DNA of 64,000 nt from the NCBI RefSeq assembly GCF_014805625.2, contig NW_023998460.1, positions 1,098,311 to 1,162,310 on the forward strand, in the 5' to 3' direction. Under the pieces are notes generated by a model that was not told where the DNA came from, searched no databases, and saw nothing but the letters and a program-made list of their open reading frames with translations. Of the stretch, positions 23,322-36,495 are shown piece by piece; position 1 is the stretch's first letter, and the number at the start of each line of letters is the position of its first letter. Position numbers and translations under genes: made by a program. Source of the DNA: Glossina fuscipes. Taxonomy: Eukaryota; Arthropoda; Insecta; Diptera; Glossinidae.

Positions 23322-23830
23322 ATAAAACAAATAAGAAGAAAAAAAAAAGAACAAACACATGTACACAACTAGCATAGTGCCACACCCACAACCAGTACAG
23401 GAGCAAATTGCGATTGAACCCCTAAGCCATCGCATGTTGCTTTAACGATTCCGATAATCAGAATTAGTGAGAGACGTCATTTAGGTTCTTGGAAACAACT
23501 CTGAGCGGGTTAAACAGCTCATAATTATATTTACATTGTCTAAGCTTAACCAAGATAAAGTGCCTAGAGAAGCGGTCAGGATCATTAAAGCTTATATCAC
23601 CAAGTAATGCGGGTAGCAATAGTACCATTTATTACTTGGATTAAGAAGGAAACGCCAAGAACAAATCTACGTTTCTCAAGTGACGGTAAGAATAACAGAA
23701 GCAACCTATTTTCATAGGGGGGAAGAGGCGAACGGATGCTTAAATCAGTTTACATTACATCTGTGCGAGACACACTAGAAAACGCCTTGAAAAGATTACA
23801 AGTAAATTCTAACAAATAGTATGTTTCTAT
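23322..23830 (-). mobile_element. CR1-like LINE copy 5, inverted, RT core deleted
   Basis: On the minus strand it begins near 23830 with TNLLEFTCNLFKAFSS and SRTDV at the N-terminal side of the RT core. At about 23735 it jumps from TDLS straight to SSPPYENRLLLL in the C-terminal region. It then runs to the 3' UTR. Everything from TDLSKAFD through YADD and the thumb is missing. Its 3' end faces that of copy 4, making a tail-to-tail inverted pair of several hundred bases. Confidence 0.82.
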
Positions 23831-25325
23831 GCCTAGAAATTTTTGGAAGTGCGGTATTCGGACATATACACATTCGTCATAGGCCTTGGTCAAAGCAAAC
23901 TCTCTGCAAATATTTTTATTACAAAATTATTTAAGAGACAGAGTTATAACTAAAAATAGTGCTACACAAAGAAAGCATAATGCCATCTTTCAGCCTTACG
24001 ATTGTAACGGTCTTAAAAGTTTCAAGAGCAAACCAAGACGCAAACCAAGACGCAAACGAACAAATCTCGTGGAAATATAATGCTGATTTATTTATTTCAA
24101 TTGATTTATTTCAGCTGATTTATATAATTCAATTGGTTCTTTCGGAGTAATAAGTGTTGGTTCCTGGAAAGCTTCTGTATAAAATTTCAAATATAAGAAA
24201 CCTTAAGAATTCCCTATACACACTTGGTTTGCTGCTTATCACATTTCCATTGTTCCTTTTAATTTACTCCATCAGCAAGTCGTTTGAAACTGTTGAAATA
24301 ATATCTTTACTCCTCTTTATATGAGCAAGAGACTCTCAGAAAAAATATATATTTGTAATGCAATGTTACGTAATTACTTTTATGAATTAAAGCGGCCAGC
24401 TAATAGCATAGCTGTTGTTTACTATTCATACAATTATGTGTATAGTAATGCGACTCACGGAAGACAAACTTTCTTATAGCAATTAACTGTTTCAACACAA
24501 GACTTAATTCATTTACGGTCGCACTTGATTATTCGAACAAAAACTCGTAATTAGATCATCTGCTTGTGTGCTGCGGTAGTTACAGTGATTTGCATTTTTT
24601 TTTTTATAAATTCTTTGCTTTTTATATGGGTCTTCTTATCGTAAATCGGTGTTCAGATCTTTTCTGTTTCTGAAAAATTCATGAAACTGTTCATCACCTC
24701 TCCCGTTATCTTCCTGTTTCTCCCATTTCTTTCTTTTGGCTAGTTGATAGGTAATAAAGTACAGAGACATTTCTACAAATAGATTTACGATCCTGAGTGT
24801 GTTCTTTCTAAAATCAACATAGTCCTTATGCTATGCTAAGATGATAGCCACAGCGTAGTGAATGTGCGCCCACCTGAGAAAGCTGACCTGATTAGCTATT
24901 GGGTTAGGAACAAGCAACAGATAATTACTAAAACATGTACATACTTGGTTATTTTAGCCATATAGTTGTGTTCATTCGTAAGTATATTTGCATTTTATTG
25001 GGTTGGTCACGAAGTTGGTGTAAGAAGTTTATGTCAAATTAAAATAACTGAAATTTTGCACATATAATTGATGAGCACAGATCAAGTTTCAAGATGGGAG
25101 CGATTAGCTCATAGCGACGACGTAAAAATAAACATACAATGCAATACTATTGTAAAATTTGGTGAAGATATTTTCGAGAGGTAAAAATGAATTGTAGTCC
25201 AATCGGTACATAAGTTTCTAAACGTAAGGATGTCAATAATTAACGAGAAATATTCTATCCACTTCTGAAGGAAGTGAAAACACTTATTCTATTTACTTAA
25301 ACACGAAACCCAACTAAAGAAAATT
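23831..25325. other. Intergenic DNA, no gene seen
   Basis: It includes a small in-frame triple repeat (aaccaagacgc / aaaccaagacgcaaacg) near 24030 and a lone mariner-TIR-like string (ttgggttggtcacgaag at about 25009) with no convincing partner. No domain is recognised in the short frames. Confidence 0.5.
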
Positions 25326-25495
25326 AATAGTCGAATTCAATTGACTCTTACAAGTAAATCTTATACTAATTAATATTAAAACTAGTATGAAGTATACATG
25401 GAGATAGTCGAATAGTCGAATTCAATTCACTCTTACAAGTAAATCTTATACTAATGAATATTAAAAACTAGTATAAAATATACATGGAGATATAA
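25326..25495 (-). repeat. Tandemly duplicated CR1-like 3' end
   Basis: Two copies of an 85-base unit start at 25326 and 25411, each aatagtcgaattcaattsac, ctcttacaagtaaatctta, tactaatkaatatta. It is the minus-strand LINE 3' terminus (compare 22669-22757 and 40395-40510), present twice in the same orientation with few differences. Confidence 0.85.
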
Positions 25496-25644
25496 AAAAA
25501 AACGGTATAATAATTTTGTAAAAACGTTTGCTACACCTAACAGAAAATTTCAATGTAGTATATCTCACTACCAAATTTTCGATCGATTTACGTATGTTCA
25601 TTCGCACGCCTCACCGCTTGCGTCATATCTGTTATAAAAATTAT

Positions 25645-25885
25645 CTTGGTCGAAAAAATGAAGATATACTTCAAATTTGGCAGAAACAGAGGAAGTTCTT
25701 TAACACAGGCTGGTATTGAATCTCAGTCGAAAGAAACATCTACAGCATCACGTAAACTGAGAATAGACGTTCAGATGGACGTGCTTAAATCAGAATTAGA
25801 ATTTGATGTTAATCAGGAATATATGTACTTTATAGGGTGTTTGAAGCTTTCTTCGGCGAGGAGTATAAACATTCTATGTATTTCA
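25645..25885 (+). mobile_element. DINE-like repeat, 3' fragment
   Basis: Blocks: atacttcaaatttggcag, acacaggctggtattgaa, gttcagatggacgtgctta, and gaatatatgtactttatagg followed by gtgtttgaagctttc. These correspond in order to the 3' half of the family. The final 'ggtgatgggtataa' terminus is missing. Confidence 0.7.
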
Positions 25886-27477
25886 ATCCGTCATTCAAAC
25901 AATTCATCAGGGCGTTTAAGCCATCTTAACCAATGTATTTAATTGTCAACTGTTTCTTTCAACTAATTCTTTATCATTTTTAACATTAGATAATTTAACT
26001 TTTATTATTGTTATAAAGTTTTTCTATAACAAAACCTTTACTTCCCTGTTATTCCAACCGCAAAAAAGACTAAATGATAAAGAAATCCTAATTAACTATT
26101 AAAATAACGAATGCTGGTTTCAGGTTAAGCTGATGTGAAAAGTAAATATATAATAAAAATAGTTATTTTAGTTTTTTAATGCACTTCATCAGGCAATACA
26201 ATGGACTTAAGTAACAAATTAACTAACAGAAAACACGATGGAATAAATGCGAAATCGGAGCGAATTTGAATTAAACGACGCAGCATCCACTCGCTTTAAA
26301 AGCGTTTAAAATTGAGCGAATTGAAAATAAAGAGAACACAAGAGAGTAGCAAAGGCGAACATTCACATGAAGTAAGAAGTAATGTTGCGTTGAAGATTAT
26401 ATGTAAGAAAATTTTCAACATATTTTACCACTAATATGTTATATGAAATGAACTCAAGGGGAATGTGAAAAAAGACTCTATAGAGAATGCAAATAATTGA
26501 GAATCGCTAAGAAAAGAAAAGCGAGCATTCTCATACAGACGAATAGCTATCTGCACACAATTTACTATCGTTTTCAGTTTCATTTGCTTATTGTACTACT
26601 TGCACCATTAAAGCAAAGTAGCAAAAGACCCAGCATTGCAGCATGAACGTCGTACAATAACCGGCAATCAACATTGCTTACTGCCACTACAATACCACCA
26701 TACTTTTACCAGAATTGTTTGGATCATTAAATTGTGCGGTTGCCAAGTTTGCGTTTGCGCATGGAAGAAAACCTTCATTTTATTTTTATTATTTTTATTT
26801 TAATTATTTGTACTTACGTTTATCCAACTTGCAGTGCAAATGTGTGCGTATATATATAAATATTACAAAAGAAAATTAAAATGAAAAGAGGTGTGTGCGC
26901 GTTTGTGTTTCCCATCGTCTTTTTAATAAATTTGTTCTTTTTCTTGAAACATAAAAGCGCCTCATATAAATATCTCTTAGAAATGTTATTGAAGTTTAGA
27001 AAATGAAAATTTTAGAAAAAGAATTAAAAAAGAATGCAATGCTTTGCTTTAAAATTCTGATTGCTGTATAGTGTATCGTGAGTTGTTTGGTAAAAAAATC
27101 AGAAAACGAATAACAACAACAATTACGCTATTATCCGTAAACTGTAAAAAAACCTGTATTTTGTACTTTAAGAAGCCTTTTTGCGGAATAAGCAATAAAA
27201 ATCAAGTAAAAATATTTTCAAATGTATTAGGAGAGTTTGAGTAGCAAATAAGGTTTCTTTTTCAAAACTCATGAACATGTCGAAACATCTCTAATTCTAT
27301 AATATAAAAATTAACGTTAAATTGTTTTATGAAAATATATTTGAAAACCGCTTAGTTTTGCCAGTTTTGTTAATTTATTAGTAATTACATCAAAACAATC
27401 TGAACGTTCAATTTCCGAAAAAAACTTATGTAATAAAAAATTATGAGTATTAATAAACCTGCAAAATGAAGTTTAAA
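25886..27477. other. Intergenic DNA, no gene seen
   Basis: AT-rich, with a slightly richer segment at about 26235-26700 that has no open frame of note. No repeat family is recognised. Confidence 0.5.
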
Positions 27478-28012
27478 CAAGTAAGAAAACTTTATTCGGT
27501 GGGGACCGAATCTCGCATATCCACCACTATTGTTTTCGCATGCTATTCTCCAAGTTCTTTTATTTCATATTCACATTGTTGAGAAAAAATTAATCGCGGT
27601 GTTCATCACATTATTTTATTTTTAACCCATTTTTAGGCAGATGATATATTTTCATTTTCGGAATACTTTTAAACAGTCTTTTTGACCTTATGATAAACTG
27701 TCATAAAAACTTAAAACAATGAAAAAAAATAAAATTTAATCAGTTGTAACGTTATGTGGCTTTGGCCGATTTTCTCCATTTTTGGACCTAAAGAGTAGAA
27801 TGTTTCGTTAAGTACATTTGGAAAATTTCAATTTTCTAACTTTTATAATTTCTGAGAAATGAGCAAAACCCCCTAATTTTTGTTAAGAAAAACGAAGTTT
27901 ACGCCCCACTGCGGGCTTCTGCTCAGACCAATTTGTCCCATTTTCAATACCAACTTGAACAAAACAAAATGAGCATAACGCCAACTTACAGTGGTAGGTA
28001 TGAGAAATAATA
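27478..28012 (+). mobile_element. DINE-like repeat, internally deleted copy
   Basis: The head 'acaagtaagaaaactttatt' and 'ggggaccgaatctcgcat', middle blocks 'aaaaattaatcgcggtg', 'gacctaaagagtagaatg' and 'cactgcgggcttctgct', and a terminus 'acagtggtaggtatgag' are all present. About 180 bases of the 3' half found in the copy at 11428-12158 are lost between 'caataccaacttg' and the end. Confidence 0.8.
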
Positions 28013-31004
28013 ATTGAGATATTTATTAAATGAAGATTTTAAAAATGGTTTTCTTTTTTTTCACTATCGAGATAGTTATTTTTCGATTATTCGACTCTGA
28101 AGAAGTCAAAACATAGAATTTCGGATCCAACCAAAACTAATAGCAGAATCTGAGTGTAGTCAAGCCTCTTTACATTATTCGCAGTAATCGCCAACAAAAA
28201 AATATATCGCAATTTTTGATCCCCTAGATTTACTCTCTGTTTTGTAGACATAATGCTAATAGGAACTCTCTTGCTTTACGAGATAGGTTATCATGTTCTT
28301 TTGTTTTTTGAAAGTTATCTTTGTTATTACCCTTTTTTTAAACAAGTGGAAAAAAAGTTGTATCGCCTAAGCTTGATCGAAGAGTAAGTCTTTGCAATTG
28401 CAAGTGCGTTTTTCGAGATATACCGTGTTATACCGTCTTGGTAGACCCGATAACAAAATGTTTGCGATGCTTTCCGGTCATTATTTTTACGTTATTTGAT
28501 TTAGCATCGAGTTGAAAACTTTTGCTTGGCTCAAAATTGGAATGCAGTCATGAGTTCTTTGTACGATAACTTGTTATTTCTTTTGTAGATTAACTTGACT
28601 GATCTCACGCAAAGTTATTGTAATATGCTTGCTGCTGCACCAAATTAGACGAAACCAACCCAATGGATTCTTGTGTTGGAAAATATATATCCGGTCAGAG
28701 GAAGATTAATATATTTACCACGTTCTGTTTACGCTGAATTTCACATGAATTGACAACTGGGTCGCGTAACTTGAGGTAACATCTATTGTTCATCACAAAT
28801 GGCACTTTAAGAAACGATAAGTCTTACAAGTAATCACCCATACGGCGATTTGAAATGAAAATGTAGCAATTCACACTCAAATAGCGTGTTCTGCTAGTAG
28901 ACTTATAGACTAGATGGATTGTTTTTGCAGAATTCTGGAATGGAAGTTGTTTCACTTTTATATTTTTTCAACTTATACTTACTGTCTACAATATAGTTTT
29001 ATTATTTGTCCAGTGATTTATTTGCTGAGTTGTAAAGAATAAACTGTGCGCTCTACAGTCCACGTCCATCCATTGTTTACAGAAATTTATCATTTGAATT
29101 TTTTTACTCTAAAATAAAAAGTCGTGCCCAAAACCTGCTTTTAAAAACGGTAGTTCGATGGAGTTTTGGAATTCACACTTTTGGAATATGTTGCAAAATT
29201 AATTTCATAATCTGCAGAATTATTACAAACAATCTTTAATTTATTTGCTATAACTCTTAAAATTTCAATAAAATATTTGTATGCGTATTTCTATACATAT
29301 ACGACGTGATGTAGCGAAGAAAGCATCATTCGCGTTAGTAGTCGTCAATTTCTTCAATAGTAGAGTGTAGGAGTCAACAAAAGTACGTCGTTGCATGCTC
29401 TTTGCGTATAAAATTGTTTATAAAAAACGTATTATTATTTAAGACTTCTGCTTTCCCGACATCAGCGAACAGCCTAATTAGAAATTTCACATTAGAAGTT
29501 GACGAAGAGTTGTGTCATAGTATTTAAGATTCAGTATAAACTTAACCAATAATGATTTGTTTCTTTTTAGTCGTTTTAACAGCCGCAGCTGCCATAGACA
29601 GAATTTATTACTTTTATAAAAACATATCTCTGGCTTTAAAACAATAATTCTATTAAGTCTAGAGAACAGAAAGAACAACTTTTTAATAAATTTCAATCAG
29701 CAGATTATAACAAGGATATAGTAATTGTGGTGTCATCATTGCATTTAAAATATTAAAATTCTTTATTGTATGTCAAAAGACAGTAGAATTTTATTTTTAA
29801 TTAAAATATAAAAGTTTTTTTCTTCTGGGTTCTGTTCCCATTTTTTGTGTTTATTTGTTCAAAACGCGATGCGGAAGATTTTTCTGTTACATTCCTTTTG
29901 TCCGGCTTCATCATTCTTGACCTGCCTTAAAAATTAATAACTACTACATATTTCTTCTCCATTTACAATTTCTGCTTCCACTTCTTTTTCATCGGACTTG
30001 TTCTTTTTCGACTATAGCCGCGTGGTAACTTGAACATTTTAAATCAATTTCTCGAACCAGCAAGCTTGCTTGCTTCCTCTAACTTTATTACCAGATGTCG
30101 ATTCGATGGATGATTCCAATGCTTACAGTAGCTGGTAAAAAGTGTGGTGGACAAACGGCCATCTGCCGCGTTGGTAATCTTAAGTAAGCTGTATATAAGT
30201 GACATTCAAGATTGGCCTCGATTCTCTTTGTACTTTTACATAAAAAAATAAAAATGAAAACAATAAAAAATTTTTTTTAAATATAGAAATAATAAATATA
30301 GAAAAATAGAAAAAATATCCGAAAGATATGTTTTAGAAAAAATCGAAGAAAGATATCTTGGAAAAACCAGTAGACTTTTATTTGTTCATATTGCAATCAC
30401 ATGAAAGCTAACCGAATATATAAAAAATTTAAAAACCAATAATGCATAAAAAGCTATGTATTTATTTATATGTACTTAAGCTCTTCTGGCGTTTTCTAAT
30501 TAAACCGGCTCAATTTAAAAACAAATCTCCGAAAGCTATAAAAGCATTGCAAGCATTAAGAAATAAAAACATAAAAAGTATGTAAATAAAGAAATAATAA
30601 GTAAGTGAATCGGGTGAATAAACCAAAACAAATGTAAAAAAAGTTCACGCAGTCACTTTATGCTATTTAAAAAAAAATTTATAACTAAAAATTTACTTTA
30701 TTTTTCATTAAACGCGTTCGAAAAGGTATTGAAATGAAACATAGGTTATTTGTATAAAATAGTGATAAATTATAAGAGAAAAATTGATAAGAAAGTCATA
30801 TAAAATAAAAAAAACATAACGACGGCCTTTTAAGGCCAACTATGTAAAGTGTAATGAAGCAAGCTTGTTGTAATACCAGCATATAATAAGCCAACAAATA
30901 AAAGTAACAAAGATAATAGTAACCATAACAAGAACAACAGCCATACGAGCAAAAATATTAAAAATAATAACACCAACGACAATAACAACAATAAAGTGAA
31001 CGAA
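28013..31004. other. Intergenic DNA; the last part is probably 5' UTR
   Basis: No gene or repeat is recognised up to about 30.8 kb. From about 30850 the sequence becomes rich in AAC/AAT/ACA triplets (for example accaacgacaataacaacaa), typical of fly 5' UTRs, and leads into the exon at 31005. Confidence 0.5.
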
Positions 31005-31498
31005 ATGTTAAAGAACAGGTTCTCAAGCACGAGCGTCACAAATTGGGGTCGTTTAAATGTAAACAACGCAACAGTGACAGCAATAGCAACGATAACAAAA
31101 ACCTTTTATAAAGCATCAGCAATACCGATAATGAGAGAAACCGCAATAACTCCAACGTCAATATCATCAATGGGCTCATCTGCAACATTATCGTCGTCGT
31201 CTTCGTTGTTTTCATTGTTGACGTTGCGTTCGTTGTCGTCCTCGTTTTCGTCAGCAACACGTTGCTTTTCGTTGTTTTTTGTTCTACTGCTTTTAGGCAT
31301 TCTAAGCAACGAAGGTCAAATGGTTGAATGCGCTAGTGCTGGTGCCGTAAGACCCGGCACTGGCAATCCCTCGGCACGTTTACCACGTACTAGTGCAAGT
31401 CAGTTGAATAGCGGTAATGGGACTGGCAACAATGTTTACAAATTGGCCGCCAAATCGTCGACCAACTCAACGACGCGCAATGGTAACTTACGCACAAG
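31005..31498 (+). CDS. First coding exon of an unidentified secreted or membrane protein
   Basis: The ATG at 31005 (purine at -3) opens a frame of 164 codons to a consensus splice donor, cacaag/gtgagt, at 31499; the frame would otherwise stop at once (agg-tga). A second in-frame ATG at 31131 is equally plausible. The protein is Ser/Thr-rich and then has a hydrophobic core (CFSLFFVLLLLGIL) followed by VECASA, a likely signal-peptide cleavage site with an unusually long N-region; a signal anchor is the alternative. After it comes a low-complexity Asn/Ser/Thr/Gly linker with several N-glycosylation sequons (NST, NGT). The exon ends in phase 2. Downstream exons are not in view or not recognised, so the gene probably has a long first intron. 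I cannot name it. GC content is clearly higher than its surroundings, supporting coding function. Confidence 0.72.
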
Positions 31499-32485
31499 GT
31501 GAGTAGAATTACATTACATTATATTACATTGTGCGTAATATGTATACGTACATATAAGTATATCAAAGGCAGTTAATCTCTTTAGGCACACATAATTACC
31601 GTTAACCAGTCAAACAAACTACTTATATGTATGCGTATGTACTTTTCAGTAATTCGCTTGGTGTGTTAATAATAAATTTGTTTTTTCAAATTTTTCATTT
31701 GTTGATGAGATTTCTGTTAACATTTTTTATGTGTTATTTATTTTCTTTGGCTCCTGCGTCGCTTATGTAGAATTACAACATCTTCACCAACAGCATATGT
31801 CATTCAGACAATAATGGTCATTGTTTTTGCTTGTTTTCATTGAAACAATATTATGTGTTTCTATGGCTAACGATTAACATCTGATTTCATAGGAAAAAGA
31901 AACATAATACTTAAGCAACAAACTGGTTTGTTTTGAAAAGTTAAAGAAAAGTAAATTTAAATTGATATATATATTTGTATGTTTTGACTTCTTCTCCATA
32001 GTATGATTCGATTTTTCTTTTCCCCCTACTCTTTCTTTTCCTTTCACTAAAGTATAACGTATCTTGCGCAATGTAAACCGATAACAGACTTTAAAAATAT
32101 ATACATGTTTTTTTTTTTAAAAATTGAAAAATTTTTAAAGTCTTTTTTCTCAGCTAGAGAGTTATATTAGCCATAAGTCAATAATCATAGACAAAAAACT
32201 CTACAATGTTATATATATAGGCATGTGCTTTCAGTTCTTGCATTAATAACTTATACGATCCGTTGTTATTAGATGACTCTAGACGATTAGAATTTGCCAG
32301 AGTTTGTTTAAATTCCAGCAAAGATAATTGATCTTCCTTTTTATGTTAAGGTTCATTAACAGAATTTACAAATTAAACGCGAACAAGTAATCATTTACCT
32401 TATAGGAAATGAAAAGCTCGTTCATAGCCATTCACGCAATATATAATTTAATAATTATTTACTTGTACTAATATTAATAAAAAGA
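31499..32485 (+). other. Probable first intron, start
   Basis: It begins with gtgagtagaattac and continues as AT-rich DNA with no acceptor-exon pair that I can support. It contains an A/T palindromic patch (ttaaaaattgaaaaattttt at about 32120). Confidence 0.4.
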
Positions 32486-32489
32486 AGAA

Positions 32490-33165
32490 AAAACGCTATG
32501 GTGGGAATCGGCCCATCATTACACAACTTCGGATAATACAGCCATTCATATAGCGAGTTTTTAAGATAAAGCCGCACATGGGAAGTGGTCGAAAAAGTGG
32601 TCCGACCCTATTCATTTTGAATGCCTTTCGTCCTTGGGCAAAAACATTCTATTGTACAAAATTTCATCAAAATATCTCGACGTCACATCGCGACGTGTAA
32701 GTTGGACAAAAGTTTGGCTCAATTTCAAATTCTATTGCAAGTAAGCGCCATCTTCATTTTTTCAAAAGGAGGAATGTTTACCACGGATACTACACAGTTG
32801 CGAAGATGGACAGATGTATAGATGAATGGGCGGTGAGTTAGTGCATTCCAAAATTAAAACTGGCGATTTTTAATACTTGTTTCTGTGCGGTACTTAAAGT
32901 TTTGAAAAAACAAAATGCAATGAATGAAGTGACACTCTAAATTTATGTAGACGTGTCCGATTTGTCCACTTTTGTACAGGTACTGCAGCATCACGGATAG
33001 ATTGTACGGTTAAATTTTTGTAGATTTATCTGTTATAGTTTATGAGTAATGGACAAAAAACCAGTTATTTATTTCTTTTGGAAAAGACGAATGTCCTCCG
33101 TTTACTTAGTACAGTTGGCCTGTCCCTTCATCGTTCGGTGATGGGTATGAAAAAATTTTATTAAA
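32490..33165 (+). mobile_element. DINE-like repeat, second subfamily
   Basis: The head is degenerate (ggtgggaatcggcccatca). Then come gaaaaagtggtccgaccct, tacaaaatttcatcaaaat, the block caaattctattgcaagtaag, and a gacagatgtatagatgaatg stretch. The terminus is catcgttcggtgatgggtat. The middle blocks differ from the 11428 copy but recur at 47765 and 52690 (inverted) and 50245 (direct). Confidence 0.65.
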
Positions 33166-36100
33166 GCCTTTGGTTTTAGTTGCCACGGCATGTTGTTTGA
33201 AGAGTAAAAAGTAAATACCAAACGTAACGGTACTGCTAACTAGTAAGTCCACATGGAAAGATCGTACATAAATAGTAGTCAATAGAATTTGTCCCGGAAT
33301 CCAGTAACTCTTTTCACGATTATTTATATTTTTAAATGAATTGCAAGAACTGTGCTCAAAAAAATGTCATGTTCGCAATCTGCCGAATGTTTTCCAACGT
33401 GTTTAATGAAAATTTTGAATGAAGTACGAGTAAAAGCTCAACCTCGCCTTTGTTTCTCTTCACCTTAGATGCAATCTAGTCTTATATTTCGCTCCTAGGA
33501 TTAAATTTACAATAATTAAAGTAAATTTAAGTAAGACTCTTTCAATAGGCCCTCTCTCTTGCAAGAATTCTTATAGCAGTCATATAAAGAGTCGTAGCAT
33601 ATAAAGACTTATAATGAAAAATCCATTCAAGGTATAATATTATATATATCAAAGCAAATAACAGAATATCACATGGCCTCTCAAGGTACGAATTGGTTCA
33701 AACACCGTTTGAGAGCTTTCTGTGACAGAAGGGATATTTGAAAAAGACAAAAAGTAATGTCAATGAAAGCTTGCTTACCCCTAGCTATGTTTTTCGTTTT
33801 TTAAAAACACATTACAAAAAATTACTTTTATAATTTTGCTATAAATAGATATTGCAGCACTGATCGTAGTCAAAATCAGGGATGCTATTCCACATGTTTA
33901 GCAAATTTAAGGCAAAAATGCAAGTAGGACTTTACAGTTTGCTTAGGTTTTATGGCTTTAATATTTTGCTATTAGTTAGTTTTCTAATAACAAAAAAATT
34001 ACTTTCATGTGGATGTCCAGATAAAAGGCCTTTAATAGTTATGCAACGCTCCTGTTTATAGCTCGCAAGAATCTCGCCATATTTCAGCTGCATGTCACTA
34101 TGCAACGACGTTTCTTAATAACACGAAATTAAGTTCAGTTAAACTGTAATGATTATGGAAACGCAACGCATTAAGATGAAAATTATGTTTACTTTTTCCC
34201 GAAACTTATATTTGTCATATGAATCAAATGAGATCATTTCTTTCTATTAGAAGTGTGGTGCCAAAAGTAGATATTACACATTAGAAGGTAGACATAGAGA
34301 ATAATGTGTCTAAAAAACGTCTCGTCGTATTTCAGAGTTCCGAAGCTGTCCGAAATGAATGAAATTAAGGCAAGCTTTGTCTTATAAAATAATAACGGAA
34401 AGTAAGATGCAAAAGTTTGTATTCAGTTTGAAGTAAATGTAAATAAACAATAATCATTTATGGTTTATAACAGACTTTTAAACGGTATTAGAGACGTTGA
34501 TATTTTTAGTAGCTTTCCCTGATTAATTGTGAGCCGCGTTTACTTATTTCCCATCCTTATAAATCGACTATAGACTAACCGCGGATGTGTCAACTTTCTG
34601 CATGGAATCACTTAAAAGCGGCAAGCGTATGCTTTGCCCGATACGCATAATTCATTCTTAAAGTTTGCTTCATTCAAATAATATACAGAAAAACGAAAGT
34701 AGGTTAAAATCTTTAAAGGAGATTTATTTTTTTCTTTTTTAATGACAATATTGCCAAAATGCCCGTTTGCTTCTACCTCATGGCACTTGTAAAGTAAATC
34801 CCCATATGTTGCATGTGTAAAAGTAGTAATGTCATAAACAACGGTCAATTTGGGTTTGCTTGACACTGCCAAAGTTAAAAATCAAGATTTTAAAAATGAC
34901 ACACCTACGAAACAGACGGTGTTTAGTAAGTGAGTTTAGCGGGATTGTGTTTATGTCTATACTTGTACGACGGTGAATGTAAGGCAAAATGTCGCGATAT
35001 TTTTTTATATGTAATTTATTTGTCCAGAGCTGTTTTTGTTTCTGCTGCATTTTTTCAATTTTTTTTTCCTTTTGCTGTTGTTTCATTCAAAATTATTAAT
35101 AACGTATAAATTACAGCTGATCTCACGTTTGCTCCACTTAATGGAAAAAAGCAAAATCACATTCACTTTCAATTATGGTCACTTTCGACTAGGAGAGCGA
35201 GAGCGGGCGAAATAAAGTCACACGTGTTATTTCTGTTTATTTTATTGTGTTGTTGTGATGTGACATTCGTATTCTTATGTGCGATTTTGTGCTGAGCTTC
35301 AACAGTATTTTTTTCCGGCAGGTGGCCTCGTTGCATTTGCTGAAGATCTCGCTTATCCAAACTTACGTATGAATCAGATTTAATTGAAAGCCGAAGAGCT
35401 ACCTTATAATTTATCATAAATCTTCACACAGCCTTATATCATCATTTATTAAGGAGCACGATTGCGCAAGAACGGACGGTGATGGTTGTCGCAGAAGAAC
35501 CAAAATTATTTTGAAGAGTAAACAGTTGGAGAACCAAGAGTTAGTTACACCTAGGGGTAGCGCTATTTAAATCGATTTTTGCAATGCAATTAGTTGCAAA
35601 AAATTAAATGAGAATAAGTTAACCCGTGTTAGCGCATTCCTTATTTTAACATTATTGTTTCGTTAGCTAAATAAAAGGTGAATCTTATTACGAGATCACC
35701 TATATTCGACATTCGTCTTTAAATGATTACCTATTTTTCTGTAAGACTACCGGAATGCTCTTTGTCTAGAAGAAAAGTGCACGTTGCTTGTGCAATTCTA
35801 TCTAAGTGATGGATGTAATGTCAGCAAAACTTAAAAGAGTCTGTGAATATTAGGTCTATCGTGAAAGTGAACCATTCCATATTCGGGAGGACCTGAATTC
35901 CGTACACACTTGTTCATTATGTTTTTACCGATTCTGATGGGTTACAAATTATGCATGGAAGTTTCCTTGTTGGTAAGGTGGGGAAGGTCATTAATTTTTC
36001 CCGCTCTAGACAGTAAATCCGATCTTTGGCTATAATTTGAGACGTCTTTTTTCACCGTGTATCTCGTAGGTGGTGCTCATCGCCGCACGGTATATAGAAT

Positions 36101-36489
36101 GCTTATGGAAGTACATAATGCCCTTATTAAAATCGTTCTTAATCCTTCTAACCTTGAAAGCAGGGCACTGTGGTCGTATTTTTTATTTTGTGTACCGAAA
36201 TTACGTAATTCCTTTTTTATTTTATTGCTTTATTGCTTTATAGGATTTTAAAGCTTAACTAATTATAAACGTGATTGAATTTATCGAAATATATTGAATT
36301 TTGTGTGTTGATAGATCTGGTTCTTGAGACCTCATCAGAAAGTGCCTTTCTTGTTTTTGCGCGCCTTTAAATAACTGCCTTGGGTTGCAGTGTTTGCTAT
36401 ATTTTTAATAGCGACAAGGTTGCGTACTAATTTAAGAGAGCATCTTTGTCAACATTATCAATTTTTTTTGTTTTTTCTTTTTCACCAAT
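33166..36489. other. Intergenic or intronic DNA, no gene seen
   Basis: A gagagcgagagcg motif at about 35192 looks like a GAGA-factor-type site, and minus-strand open frames nearby (35417-35169, 35086-34832) have no domain. No repeat copy is recognised. Confidence 0.45.
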
Positions 36490-36495
36490 TCTATT

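Noticed and set aside
25008..28676. attgggttgg at 25008 and its inverse at 28667, like mariner terminal repeats
   Set aside because: Only about ten bases match, one end lacks the TA target, and nothing between looks like a transposase.
30830..31309. Minus-strand Leu-rich and Asn/Asp-rich frames
   Set aside because: They are antisense shadows of the exon at 31005-31498 and its 5' UTR.
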